From: Paragonimus westermani
Lineage: Eukaryota; Platyhelminthes; Trematoda; Plagiorchiida; Troglotrematidae
DNA: 64,000 nt
Assembly (NCBI GenBank): GCA_008508345.1
Contig: QNGE01001233.1
Span: 103,292-167,291, forward strand
Direction of reading: 5' to 3'
Numbering within the stretch: position 1 is the stretch's first letter; each line of letters opens with the position of its first letter. This document shows, piece by piece, positions 1-10,949 of the stretch. Both the position numbers and the translations under genes were made by a program. Under the pieces are notes generated by a model, which saw nothing but the letters and a program-made list of their open reading frames with translations, made no database searches and was not told the DNA's origin.

Positions 1-429
1 GGCCGCACACATCGCAACGCCATATAGTCACGTCACCGCGACCTATGGCACCGATGGTTCCTTTGCGTACCGCACGCTCCTGCTCGCGGCCGCGTAATAA
101 TTGCTCGTTGAACGCTCAGACGCCCGCCCGTACCGTTTTCCTCCAGGCCGTCCTGTTCAACGCCAAATCTTCCCAACAACTGAAATCAATGTTACAACGT
201 GGAAGACTCACCTGCACAACATCCTGGTGCCTCAGCTTCTGACCACCGGGATTTCGCCTCAGACACCTCCATCCATACAAACAACGCAAGACTTCCCGCA
301 GTGGGTTCAAACCTCGGTGTGAACAATCACAGGAGTACTCATATCATAAAGGAGAAATATCATCATGCGCTCATGCGCTGCATCATGATGAACCACACAA
401 CCACACACACAGTCACATACATCAATGAA

Positions 430-1695
430 CATCAGTCACCTGGGCAATCTGGTACTGCTGAACAAGTCTTTCTGTACACAGAGTGCAGGCTCCAACTTGC
501 TACCGCCTCCGCGAACCACACAATCCCTCGAAATTTTGTTGCGTGACATATCTGAAAGGCTTTCTCCAGGTTCACTCGGGGTAGACATGTCTACAGTCAA
601 CGAGCAATCAATGACGTCGGTTCCTTGTGACCAGTCACATTGTAACTTGAGTGCGGCATAGTGGTATCCATGATTGTTTTGCGAACCCAAACTGGAATGT
701 GTTCGTTGAGCCGATTACATAACTGCCACTCCGTTCTGCATATGTAAGTAGCCCGGCACTCACACGATAATTCGTAAATGATATAAGATTTGGCGTTGAG
801 CGGTAGCCGTACTTTCAGAGAAGGTGTTGATATTCGGATGGTGGTGTACAGCATGACCAGTTGGGTTGCCAAGATACTGCGCCCCGTGGCCGCCGTGAGA
901 CGGGTTTTGAATGGAGTGGCAAGGTAATCACCGTTGTATGGCAAGCGGAGATAGACGTTTAGTTTGAGAGCCGTTAGACAAATCGCGGTAGCTGGCATTT
1001 GTTTGCTGAATTTCTCCACAAATGCCAATAGATAGCCATTCTCTTTGGGCGTGGTTTTCAATAGAGACGTCTTTTTGGGTAGTGTTTTTTTCACGAACAG
1101 ATTCGTTTCGCTCAAAAGAGCAAGCTTCTCATCAGACCCATTTTGTACCGGATCGGCACAAAACTGTGAAAGTTCAGGTATTGCCCAGTCCAAGTGTGTG
1201 TCCGGTGAACGGACCGTAGTACAAAGTCGTTGTTCTGATGTTTCATGAGAATATCCAAAAAACCAGGGCTTCATCCTGCTGGTGCTCAATGGTGAAGCAA
1301 ATTTTGTAACTCAGCCTGTTCACTGAACCGGGTATACGCGTTGCCACCTCCTTGGTGTCGGTAAATATCGGGATATCGTCGACATAACGCCGACAGAATT
1401 GAGCCTGATTGATAACAGTGTTTGTGTTTTGCTCCAGGAGGGCAAGGAGAATGTCAGCCAGTAGCGAACCGAGAAGACTGACCTTAGCAACACCATCGAT
1501 TTGTGTACAATCAGTTCCCTGGAAGTAGAACTATACTTCCGCTGTGCATATTAGTGGAAGACGCTCTAACGCAGATGCGGGCAGTCTTATGTTCAATTGA
1601 TTCAAGTCAATATATTGACAAATTATACCAGCCGTCTACATCAGAGGAATATTCATAAACAAAGAAGCGATGTCCAAACTGGTCATATGCTTGCT
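430..1695 (-). mobile_element. Penelope-like element, 3' half (RT core and GIY-YIG), decayed
   Basis: Reading down the minus strand from about 1690, a broken frame gives Penelope-type reverse transcriptase blocks in the family order: LDIASLFMNIP (about 1680-1645), a DGVAKVSLLGSLLADI block (about 1500-1450, normally DGVAMGSPLGPLLAD), and RRYVDD with the catalytic YVDD codons at 1375-1386. The open part 1289-597 then reaches a GIY-YIG endonuclease domain (YIIYEL near 780, TYICRTEWQLCNRLNEHI after it). The Gly of the usual YIG is Cys here. A shifted frame down to about 436 gives the family C-terminus (LEPALCVQKDL). At least two in-frame stops lie in the RT and frameshifts separate the blocks, so the copy is dead. 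Its 5' half continues at 3796-4600, beyond the inserted CR1 element. Confidence 0.88.
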
Positions 1696-1903
1696 GCTAC
1701 AGTCCAAACCATCGAGTAAATCGATTAGCAAAAAAACATCTTTCACACACGACGTGTGCGTGCGTGCACAAACGGTTGCACATTTCAGTGCTCTGACACA
1801 TTTGTTCATAACTTTGTGTTACCTCAACTGACCTAGACAATTTGGATATTTTTGTGTTCCCAAACTCGTCAAAGAAGATAAAAAGGAACATCAAGCACAA
1901 ATA

Positions 1904-3664
1904 ATGACAAAAATGGAACAAAACCCAAAGCTCCTTTACCAAATTGTTAACAATCAGTCAAAAGTAAAACCTGGAGTTTCACCGTTACAAACTTCTGAAG
2001 GTACAACTGCCACTGCATCCGCAGCTGCTGAGGAACTGGCAAACTTTTATTCCACAGTCTTTTGTCCCAAAGAATGTGTAACTCTTAGTCTGCATCCGCT
2101 TCTTTCACCCACCGACACACTTCAAGACATGACTGTGAACGCGGAGAGTGTACTTCTCATACTCCTCGGTTTGAATACGAAAAAATCCCCTGGAGCTGAC
2201 GAAATAACGCCGCTCATTCTTAAGCAATGTGCTCGCTCCTTGTATACATCTCTCACAGATCTGTTTAATCTGTCACTAAACTGCAGTATGGTCCCCATGG
2301 ACTGGAAGTGTGGCACAATCACTCCAATTTTCAAAGGAGGGGATCGCTCAGATGTGTCCAACTACAGACCTGTTACACTATTACCAGTGATCTCCAAAGT
2401 GCTTGAACGACTAGTGGCGAATAAGCTTACCAAACATCTTGAAGGAAATAACATACTCTCTATTGCACAACATGGTTTCAGAAAGAGTCACTCCTGCCTC
2501 TCTAACCTCCTCCTAACTCTCGATGACTGGACGCTGGCTATAGACAACGGCAATCCCATCCATGCTTGCTACCTGGATATGTCCAAAGCCTTCGACCGTG
2601 TTAACCATAGCATACTTTTACAGAAGCTAAAACAACACGGTGTCACGGGTAAACTATTGGCTTGGTTAGAGAACTACCTGATGGACCGTGTTATTCAAGT
2701 CAGAGTCGACGGTGCTTTATCGAAGCCAGTTGCGGTCACAAGTGGAGTACCTCAAGGATCGGTTCTTGGGCCAACCCTCTTTCTAATCTACGCTAACGAC
2801 ATACCAAACCTTGTTCGATGTAAAATTATCTTATTTGCAGATGATATCAAGTTATGGGCGAGTATACACACCTCCGAAGACTGTGTACTTTTGCAGGAGG
2901 ACCTCAACGCACTATATGATTGGTCATTGAGAAACAAATTACCCTTCAATTTTCAAAAATGCAAAATGCTCAACATAGGAAAATGTGTTGAATTCACCTA
3001 CACACTGGGTCCGCATCGTCTTGCATGGACTACTGACGAAAAGGACTTGGGTGTTTGGATTAGTAGCAGCTTGAAGACCTCATTACAGTGTACTGCTGTC
3101 TACAAGCGGACTTCAAAAATCCTGGCACTGTTGAAACGGATCTTCGGTAGATTCACAAGACAGACGCTGCCCAGTATACTCAACACGTATATCAGACCAA
3201 CGATGGAATATGCTGTCCAAGTCTGGTCACCATGGCTTCAAAAGGATATAGTTCTGCTACAGCGAATATACCACCGAGCTACCAAGTTGGTGACTGGACT
3301 CCAGAGCAAACCATATGAGGAGAGGATTGAAAGTCTTAAGTTGTTTGACTTCTGCTATCGCCGCATCAGAGGCGATTTGATCCTTACATACAACATATTA
3401 CACACACCGAACCACCCGCTCCAAAAACTGTTTGTCCGGCGAGAACCACGAATTAGCAGGACTCACGATTATTTGCTAGCAGTACCGCACTCGCGAGGGA
3501 ACAGCCGGAGGTATTTCTTTGCAGTCCGCGTGTGTTTCATCTGGAATTCTCTACCCCAAAATGTCGCTCACTCACCCAACTTAAATATTTTCAAAACTAA
3601 TCTAGACTCATTTTTATCTACACAACCAAAGATCGAACCCCCACACAGTGCTCAACTTCTGTAA
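1904..3664 (+). CDS. Reverse transcriptase of a CR1-like LINE (endonuclease part missing)
   Basis: The 586-residue frame has no interruptions. It copies element RNA into DNA by target-primed reverse transcription. RT blocks appear in order: SPGADEITPLILKQC (near residue 96), SNYRPVTLLPVISKVLERLV, QHGFRKSHSCLSNLLLTLDD, the first catalytic region HACYLDMSKAFDRVNH, SGVPQGSVLGPTLFLIYAND, and the catalytic FADD of LFADDIKLW. A CR1/Jockey-type C-terminal region follows (YIRPTMEYAVQVWSPWLQ, then RRYFFAVRVCFIWNSLPQNV). The frame is open upstream to a TGA near 1830, so the ATG at 1904 is only the first Met after the truncation and not a proven start. No endonuclease domain remains. The integrity of the frame contrasts with the decayed elements around it and suggests a recent insertion. 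Confidence 0.93.
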   Translation: MTKMEQNPKLLYQIVNNQSKVKPGVSPLQTSEGTTATASAAAEELANFYSTVFCPKECVTLSLHPLLSPTDTLQDMTVNAESVLLILLGLNTKKSPGADEITPLILKQCARSLYTSLTDLFNLSLNCSMVPMDWKCGTITPIFKGGDRSDVSNYRPVTLLPVISKVLERLVANKLTKHLEGNNILSIAQHGFRKSHSCLSNLLLTLDDWTLAIDNGNPIHACYLDMSKAFDRVNHSILLQKLKQHGVTGKLLAWLENYLMDRVIQVRVDGALSKPVAVTSGVPQGSVLGPTLFLIYANDIPNLVRCKIILFADDIKLWASIHTSEDCVLLQEDLNALYDWSLRNKLPFNFQKCKMLNIGKCVEFTYTLGPHRLAWTTDEKDLGVWISSSLKTSLQCTAVYKRTSKILALLKRIFGRFTRQTLPSILNTYIRPTMEYAVQVWSPWLQKDIVLLQRIYHRATKLVTGLQSKPYEERIESLKLFDFCYRRIRGDLILTYNILHTPNHPLQKLFVRREPRISRTHDYLLAVPHSRGNSRRYFFAVRVCFIWNSLPQNVAHSPNLNIFKTNLDSFLSTQPKIEPPHSAQLL

Positions 3665-3766
3665 AAAAAAACTCACAGACGCATTTTTGTTTTTCATTGT
3701 ACGCACATTACATACTTCCATCCTGTGGTAATTGTAAAGCTGATTGCTTCTTATACCATTAAAACC

Positions 3767-3794
3767 TTGAATTACCCTGAATTACCTTGAATTG
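3767..3794 (+). repeat. 3'-terminal tandem repeat of the CR1 element
   Basis: Three imperfect copies of a 10-base unit (TTGAATTACC, with CTGAATTACC as a variant) end the element about 100 bases after the RT stop codon. CR1-clade LINEs end in such short repeats, which the RT is thought to use as primer site. The point where the repeat stops marks the junction with the Penelope sequence. Confidence 0.7.
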
Positions 3795-3795
3795 A

Positions 3796-4600
3796 AACAG
3801 TTTTCCGGACCACCGGTTGTCTTACGAGCTGAAGAAGCTGGGCCATTCACTGTGCCAGCTTGTGTTGTGGTGAATCGGGCACGGAAAGTGCTGGCCTTAG
3901 TAGTACACCAACTTTGTGGAGTTTGGGTAAGCCACACAGTTGAGGAGTATGTGATCCTGTAGATGCAATTTACTTATCCGTTGACTGATCAATGAACTGT
4001 TCTTCCAGTTATGCTTGTACTTCCCTGTTAACGCGTCCTTCAGTTTCAGCAAAATTTCCTGCCGAGTTGTCCTGAGGGAATTTGGCTGTCATTTACTAGT
4101 GGTTGCATCCGTGATATACAGTCAGCCTTATTCATGACCACAACGCCGGAAATTTAGTCTGGTTGTAGGATTGTCAGGTTTTTATTGGTTCGTAGCTCAG
4201 AAAGGGTATCAATATGTTTTGGAGTCAGAAGTGTGTTCTGTTTGGAGGACGTAACTCCATAATGGTGCTCGAGACTGTCTAGCCTGGCTTTAAATCAACT
4301 GTGAGCCTCTTCTGATATCCAACTGAGTTGTGAGAGTTGGCCAAACAGAAGCTCGAAACGGGCCTGTGACTCTATGCAACTGTTCTCCGTTTGGGGGTAT
4401 AAAAAATTTAAGACCACAACATAAGGTTTCCAACTGAATGCTGTTGGGTTGAAGTACCGACACATTGGTCACATGCCTATTCGGATTTTCAGACTTTGTC
4501 TCGGTGAACTCTGCAGATTGCTGAGTAGATTGCTTCTCGTCTGCTGCCTTTTTCACTGTAAAAGTTGATGAACTTAATGCTACAGATTAGGCTGAGTTTC
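3796..4600 (-). mobile_element. Penelope-like element, 5' half (N-terminal region), decayed
   Basis: The minus strand gives the N-terminal part of a Penelope-like RT. It has a GLKFFIPPNGE segment (inside the open frame 4556-4290), then SELRTNKNLTILQPD followed by a stop and ISGVVVMNKADCISRM (normally a DKGSGVVxMNK block), then decayed sequence ending at QLVRQPVVRKTV next to 3800. These blocks come just before the LDIASLF block found at 1680, so the two halves are one element separated by about 2.1 kb of CR1 sequence. Sequence up to about 4700 may still belong to it. Several stops make it non-functional. Confidence 0.85.
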
Positions 4601-4683
4601 TCGGAAATCCACCAACTGGAACTGTAGAGTCTGGTTAACTTATACAATTGATTTGTGGTACTTTCCACGTAGCATTTTTTCAG

Positions 4684-4811
4684 ACGACATAAGTTAGTTA
4701 GTAACAATGAGAGAAGTTATCGATCAAGAAGAGAAGGATGGTGAGGCGATCGGATACAAAGAGCAGTTCGTTGAGATTATGTCAAAAAACGGGATTGACT
4801 TTAGAAAGTTG
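4684..4811 (+). other. Possible exon with start codon, unknown gene
   Basis: A T-rich tract and TTTTTTCAG end at 4683. After 23 bases an ATG at 4707 opens 35 codons (MREVIDQEEKDGEA..., then GYKEQFVEIMSKNGIDFRKL). A GTAATC donor-like site follows at 4812. The peptide is acidic, helical-looking and unlike the noise around it, but it is short and matches no family I recognise. Read on without splicing, the frame ends 23 codons later. It could equally be chance. Confidence 0.22.
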
Positions 4812-4819
4812 GTAATCAT

Positions 4820-7800
4820 TGGGGTCGGTTGGAAGGAAGAAAATAGTTCTGTTGTCTCAAAAATTAGTTTTCAAGATTTCTAAAAGGATTTTTGATTATT
4901 TGAGCCACAGATTTATAAGAACTGCTCCAAACGTTCTCCGCGGTTTTTTCTTACACGAAAACATTCTCCTTGAGCATGATGACGATACACTTTGCGGAGC
5001 TGTCCCAGTGATTACATTGAGTTATAAGCTTATGGCCAATTTGTGTTCCTCCACCGTTTGTGAACATTCCATTTGGACTTTGTGTTCGAGGTAGCCATTA
5101 AGAAGAAAACCCAGCGGAGCAATCTCCGGCGTTTGCGCTCACCAGTCCACTAGTCCATCGCGATCGATCCATCGTCGGGATGTCTTACTGAGTTATTCTC
5201 GTACGCGTAGTGTATAATGTGCTGCTGGACCGTCCTGTTGAAACTAAACGCGTTCGAGTATTCTCAGTGTAAGACATTTTAGAGGTCAAAATTCCCCTCG
5301 ACTGACTTTGCCACGCCCTTCCTCGTGACCCCGTCCAAGTACACACTTGCTACCATTATTCCCACAACACATGTCTAAAAGTACTAATTCTCCAGCCCAC
5401 CTCCCTCAGACATTGGATTCCAGTCACCTGCCCCACACATTGTTATCTGTCAGTCTCACCCCCCCTAACCCCTGTGAGTACGGTCCGCCATTGAACTGTC
5501 ACCAGCCCATCGGTCTGCCCGAAGCCCGGGTATCTAGACGCACATCAGACCGATCTGATCGTATTCGGTCGGTTCGTCATTGTCTGTCGGTCGTTTGCGC
5601 TTGTACTTGACGTGCCCTTTGGACCCTTGACGGCCTATTGCGACCAAACACTGTTTTATCCCACGAACGCAAACGAATTGAGGTTTGTTCTTGAAATTGA
5701 TTATATTATTTATGACAATAGTACCACGTTTCCAGCGACTTGGTTTGGTTCTGATATTTGGCATCGTTGGTTATACGTGCGTCACTCAACGTTCGTCGGT
5801 AGAACGTACACTCGGTTTGCTCCAGCGCTGGTACATGTTGTTGCAGTATTTGAAAACAGGGCTGTCCTAATTTTTGAGTGATTGTGTGAACACAGGTTTT
5901 ACATGTAAAATTTTCTCAAAAGGCTCGCTAAACCGAGCCCCAACAAGCCCCGCCAGAACCAGAACTTTTGGGCTGGGTTAACGTCGGTTCAGGGTAGAAC
6001 GACGGGGCTAAGGATGTCAAAAATGGGTTTTCTACCAGAATTCATCCAGGCCAAGTATTATTCCGTCAATAAATACTGCGGAATATATACCCCTGTCAAA
6101 TACCATTTAAAAAACTACTCACGTTTGTCTCTATCCAGCAACCGAAGCCCCTATGATCGGGCATACCAGCAAGGTCGATCCTTGTGTATATGGAATATGA
6201 TATGTAAGTTAGAATTCAAAGTTTTGTATTCTTGGGTGAGTCGACAGATGTTGCCTCGGTGACTGCTTTTTACACGTCACAGAGCATCACTGTCAAAACA
6301 ATCATTTGTTGATGCGGGCCATTGACCACTTCGCTGAAAGTCATGAACACTGACCACTGCAACATCATCTGGTGTCAATCGGGTGCACACACCTCTTGCA
6401 TTGAACTCGTCAGTGGTCATCCTCCAGTCATTCGACAAAGACCACATAAGTAACAAACAGTTCGGTGCGCTGTCCAGTTGTCAAATTGCTGATAAGTTGT
6501 CCCCTGAGTGGCATTGTACTCTGGTTCCAGTGTGATGAATTCACCCGGACCAAGCTGTGCGTGGCTGCTGTCCAGTAAACTGAACGGCGAAAAATGCAAA
6601 ACAATACAACTCATAACCACAGCCAGTTAGTCAGTCAGTGCCAGACTTACAAACGAACAGGCGTAGAACCAATTAACGACTTTAAGCCTTGTCTGTTCTG
6701 CTTGCCTCTGGCGAGATTAATTTACAGATCTGAACTGTTTTCTGGGTCATTCAGTCGTAGAGTTTGTATGGTTAGTTTTGATCAGTGTTCTGCTGATTTG
6801 TAACTCTGTTCAACTCATGAACGCACCATTTTCTCATCTATTGTCAGGTGAAAAAATCACCGTGAGGCTACGATTCGTCAGAAGAATATTGTATTTCGTT
6901 CTATTCATTTACACTCCGGCATGCTCGGACGAAATGGTTGTGGAGACGTGTTTCAGCAGCCAGGTTTCATCGGTCGTGGTTGCCGATGCCCGAAGCGCCT
7001 GGACTAAACGACTGGGCTGGAAATGTGCGCACACCCTATGCTCAGCTAGTTTTGTCATGGTTACAGCGTTGTGTTGCTCCCGTTGCCTACCCGACCCGGT
7101 TAGGAGGCTTATTTGTTGGGTAAGCCCTTTGTTTCAGACTCAACACCCTTTGTCCTGACACGCCCAGTGGCTGATTCAGGCGCACGAGCTGTTAAGTCAA
7201 CATGTCTGGATGCCCGACTGGGATAACGTGGTGGCATGCGTTGAGACCCATCATGGTTTTTCAACACGCGCCTCTACGTTTGTCGCAGATGGCCAATGTG
7301 TATACCAAACCAAGTTTCCACTCTAACCTAACGGTGATTTCTGACCAGCTGGGGCCAGAATAATAATCAAGCTTACAAAGTGCGTCAGACCATAAGTCGA
7401 ATCGAGCGTGGCTGAACTGTCATCAGTGGGTGCCACTGTGCCACTTGGAATTTACAATAGCGCCGCTTATCTCATTTTCTGTAAAATGTTGACTACATTT
7501 CATGTACTACCAGTCACATATACGTCTACTAACTCTGATTTTTTGGACCCTAGATCAAAGAAAACGATTGGGTGACAATAAAAAACAGGATGATCTCGCA
7601 CACAAACGACAGTAACGGGTCGGTTACTCGTTGGAAGTCCGGTCACATTTGGAAGTTAAGTTGTTGACTGATAGCGTAATCACTGTATTAGGTGAAACTG
7701 AATAAAGCCAAACTACACCACTCCACTATCGTATAGCCAGGCGGAACAAGTGTTACGTAGGAGACTGTTCAGGAAAGTTAGATCAGTGTTCATACCAGAT

Positions 7801-8630
7801 ATTTTAGGTTCAGTGTGGTAATGCATGGCTGTTGAGACGACCGTATCAGGCTGACGAAGTAGACGCCAATTAATCTGGTTACAGCTGACCAGTCCAGGTT
7901 TATGCAACTGCCTCATTCAGTTGGCTCCAATTTACACCAAAATAAAACCGTTTCCTTTCATGCAAATACGGTGCATGTCATCTAGGGCTAAAAACGACCG
8001 CTTACGACTCTGCTAATATTAGTTCTGAAATGGTGACCGAGTGATCCAGTGTTCAGACACACATAAGCGGATGTTACGGCAATTGCCACTGACGATTTTA
8101 AGTGTGAGTATCTGTAGTACTTCCTACCAGAGAGCAAACCGTATTCGAGATGAAGGCAGAACAAATATCACAAGTTCATGTGCCTGAGGTGCGCAGGAGA
8201 TCCAGCATGTCCTGTAGTTCATATTCGCTGCGTTAGATTGTTTGCTTTCGTTCGTTTTATGAACGTAACGTATAACGTACTCTCGTCCAACAAGTCAAAA
8301 CCTGTAAATTTATGAAAAAAACAAATGATTTTGGACTGCCTACAAATCTTTACAATTCACTACTAAATATCGTGCTAGCATGAAGATTGTAGGCTAACCA
8401 CTATGTGAATTATACTTGAATATCGAAACTTGATGTGCGTTCATAAACACTATTCAGCAAGATTAGGCTGAAGCTTATTTTGTAAGTTCAATTTGCGCGC
8501 ACCCAAATATTTAGGTTCTTTTATGTGCACACCTCAGTAGTACAGCGACTTTCGGATGGTAGTATAAATTGTGTGAATTTTGGTGCTTCTCATAGTAAAT
8601 TTGACCACTTTTAAGGTTTCAGTTTGAACA
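4820..8630. other. No recognisable gene
   Basis: I find no conserved protein block, RNA gene or matched repeat in this stretch. Open frames are short and uncorrelated with splice signals. The part 5100-6010 is GC-richer, with C-runs, and could be the non-coding end of a transposon, but I found no second copy in the window. Confidence 0.4.
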
Positions 8631-8696
8631 TCACTCACATTTGATTGTAGCCTTCGCATTCAGATAGACTTTACAGCCAGCCTCTTTCGAAAAGAA

Positions 8697-8741
8697 GCAC
8701 TAGACTCGAGTTTCGCTCTCATTAGAGCTCATCAGTAGTGC
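8697..8741 (-). ncRNA. Type I hammerhead ribozyme, intact core
   Basis: On the minus strand, stem I is GCACTA (8741-8736) pairing perfectly with TAGTGC (8702-8697). The core CTGATGA follows the first arm, then stem II GCTCT/AGAGC with an AATG loop (five pairs), then GAAA, a minimal stem III of two pairs (A-T, C-G) around loop TCGA, and the cleavage triplet GTC. All invariant core bases are present. Predicted self-cleavage is between 8703 and 8702. The very short stem III within a palindromic CTCGAG resembles the schistosome and newt satellite hammerheads, which may act as dimers. The site lies 3' of the tRNA-like region, as in Sm-alpha. Confidence 0.9.
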
Positions 8742-8759
8742 ATATCCTCGCCACGACCG

Positions 8760-8815
8760 GCATTTGAACTCCGGCCATTCCTACCATGAGGCAACCGTGT
8801 TGACCACTGCGTCAC
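8760..8815 (-). promoter_or_regulatory. tRNA-like internal pol III promoter of SINE copy 1
   Basis: On the minus strand, box A is GTGACGCAGTGG (8815-8804) and box B is GGAGTTCAAATGC (8772-8760), 31 bases apart, which fits a type 2 internal promoter. Box B deviates from the consensus by one base compared with copy 2 (TCAAATCCC). This is not a tRNA gene: no acceptor stem or anticodon arm can be folded convincingly. Confidence 0.75.
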
Positions 8816-9570
8816 TGACCTCACATTAGGCACGACCGAATTATCAATTCTGAACGCCCAACCACTTTCGCTTTTGATCAACGATCGGGTTGCCCGATCA
8901 TCTCGAGAGGAGACACAGTAACTCTCCTGTTAACTCCAATCGATAACCCCGCGATTAGGACTTCCGAGACAGGTCGAGATCACTGATCTCATCAAACCTG
9001 CCAGGCGATATTTTGGATTACTGATGAGCAGTCGGGGATTTGGTTGTATACTGCTATTTTGAACTTGAAGAACTAAAACACTTCAGATTGTTTATGTAGT
9101 GGTGATAGGCCAATTTTAGAACGACTTGTGGGCAATCGGTAGTTTGGTTTTATACCAACGTTTCACACGTCACCACATATTTTCATCAATCGGAACAGGT
9201 TGGCATATGGAAGATAAACTAAACAGATAAGGTTTTCGTTTCTCCACAAAAAAACGTGGTGTCAACTGCGCTCATTTATGGAATGCTGTTTCTACTGACC
9301 AACATCCAATAAAATTTACGGTCAAATATCTCACCAAATTCTACGTGTACAGGTTTTGGTCAATTGATATCATGTGATTAGATTCAAACAGAATGCGTAC
9401 AAGTTTCTCACTATTTTAATGTTAGGCCCATACTGTGAATCTAAACGGGTAGTTAATTGAGAGGAGAGCCATCGTGATGGAAGTCATTAGATGCGGGGTT
9501 TCAGAAACTGTCAAATATACGTTGGCGGCCATTTTCAAGTGTTTTACTTTGAGACGAATAGTACTCGATT

Positions 9571-10151
9571 TGTTGAAGTCTGTCTGATACTTCCGTGCTT
9601 GTATTTTTTTTCCCGATACCGAACGTTGAATTCGTTTATTGATATTTGATCTTCGTGGAAAAAGCCGACCGTAAATTTGCCTTTGTTTTGTATTTTGCTG
9701 TGTGGAATGAACAGTTATGATAAACGTTATGCAGTGGATGCAGGTGGAGAACGTGCCTCCATTTTCCTCTTCGTAACCGCGTGCTTACCGAAACTTTTCG
9801 CTTTGGATTGTTTGACACACTCACCCACATCTATGGTGGTTTATTTTACTGACTTCATTTCCCGTTGGTTGGTGGGCATTTGCAAAGCAGTTGATCACTC
9901 CATTTTTGTGCGCTTTTTCCTGCCGGATAATTTGGTTATCTGGTTAATTCATATTCAAGGAGGGAACAATTTTAGTATGAATTTGTCACTAGAACCATAT
10001 AAATTCCACTCATTTCGATCGCCTTTTCTGACGTTTTTCTTGGAGTTGGAGGACAGTCTCAATAAACCCAGCCATCTGAATTAGCCCTATTGGAATTTTC
10101 GAATACTCGTTGTCAAGTGGACTAACTTAAATCGCCAGGAGCTATCGAACA
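9571..10151 (+). repeat. LTR-like dispersed repeat, copy A
   Basis: About 580 bases match a second stretch at 29164-29730 in the same orientation. Shared stretches include TGTTGAAG at the start, AACG(T/G)TGAATTCGTT, a segment around AAAAAGCCGA, TTTCGATCGCCTTTTCTGAC, and CACCAGGAGC-like sequence ending in AACAG. Length, TG start and near-CA end resemble an LTR. It lies about 750 bases before a BEL/Pao gag in the right direction, so it may be that element's 5' LTR. No second LTR was found after the pol remnant. Open frames inside it on either strand are not conserved between the copies. Confidence 0.6.
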
Positions 10152-10949
10152 GTAATCGAATTATGAGGTCTGAAAGCGTTTACAAATTTCGGATCCTTTG
10201 GATATGCTGAGTCGACTGCATTCTTTAATTGGATGTTACACGGTCTAAGAAGGTTCAGAAGGATCCAGAATGAAGAACCTCTTTTATCTAAGGATGTTAC
10301 TGATCATCATCATCTTAAGACTGTCTTCCCCTCGCGTTATAATGACGGGAAGACCTCCACGCTCCAAAGCTCTTCGAGTGGGCCCACATCTTTCGAAGAT
10401 GCTGCCCCTCAGTTTTACCCCCAAACCCAATATCTGAAATACCAGGCGGTCAGTAACTCCGTGGTGTTCATGAATTTTACTTCCGGCGGTTTGTATTTTT
10501 CCAGTTATTGTGCTTCTAGGATTCCGATCAGGTTTGATTACATTTGTGTTGTCTCTTACAGATCCGGCACTTTTGGGGCTTATAAAGCTATGTGGCATTG
10601 TGGCCCTGGGGCGGAGCTATTAGTAGAGAGAAACAGGGTCTATAAAAATTGTTCCTTCAGAATTTTGTATTTTATCGGTCGTCGAGACACAAGTGGGGAA
10701 AAAATAGTTGTTAACTTCAACATGGGAGGATTAGTTGCGCAGGAAAGTGTTTTATTTATGGTTGAGGTTGTTAGATACTCACGTACACCGTGGACTAAAG
10801 GTTGTTCCAATGAAACCCAAATAACGCAGGAGGACAGGAACATCCCAGTCGCCAACCCAGTCCGGTCAGGTGGGTAACACTGTCGGAAGGTTGCAAGAGT
10901 TACCTAAGTCATTCATTCTCAGTGTTGAGCTATCCAAGATTCAGGTCGA

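Larger units (their letters stand above)
1700..3800 (+). mobile_element. CR1-clade non-LTR retrotransposon, 5'-truncated, inserted in a Penelope-like element
   Basis: The element consists of an intact RT ORF, a short 3' UTR and a 3' end made of short tandem repeats instead of a poly(A) tail, as is typical of CR1-like LINEs. The upstream apurinic endonuclease half is absent; only fragments of the endonuclease-RT linker can be read in broken frames between about 1700 and 1840. The flanking sequence on both sides belongs to one Penelope-like element in the opposite orientation, so this insertion is the younger event. The 5' boundary is approximate (1690-1840); the 3' boundary is at about 3796. 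Confidence 0.85.
8633..9046 (-). mobile_element. tRNA-derived SINE carrying a hammerhead ribozyme, copy 1
   Basis: On the minus strand a unit of about 410 bases runs from 9046 to 8633. It has a leader of about 230 bases, a tRNA-like region with pol III A and B boxes (8815-8760), a hammerhead ribozyme (8741-8697) and a tail of about 60 bases ending CAAATGTGA. The same order is found at 32576 on the plus strand with high identity, and in decayed form at 37.8-38.2 kb, so it is a dispersed family. The architecture (pol III promoter followed by hammerhead) is that of the schistosome Sm-alpha retroposon and of animal retrozymes. This copy has no protein-coding capacity and would depend on RT from other elements such as the Penelope or LINE families nearby. 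Confidence 0.87.

Noticed and set aside
45..690. Several overlapping frames at the window start (45-242, 101-322, 199-546, 425-661)
   Set aside because: They overlap in different frames on the plus strand, have no recognisable motif and partly lie antisense to the Penelope C-terminal region.
10233..10877. 214-residue plus-strand frame between the LTR-like repeat and gag
   Set aside because: No conserved block; may be untranslated leader or gag N-terminus of the BEL/Pao relic, but nothing supports a gene of its own.
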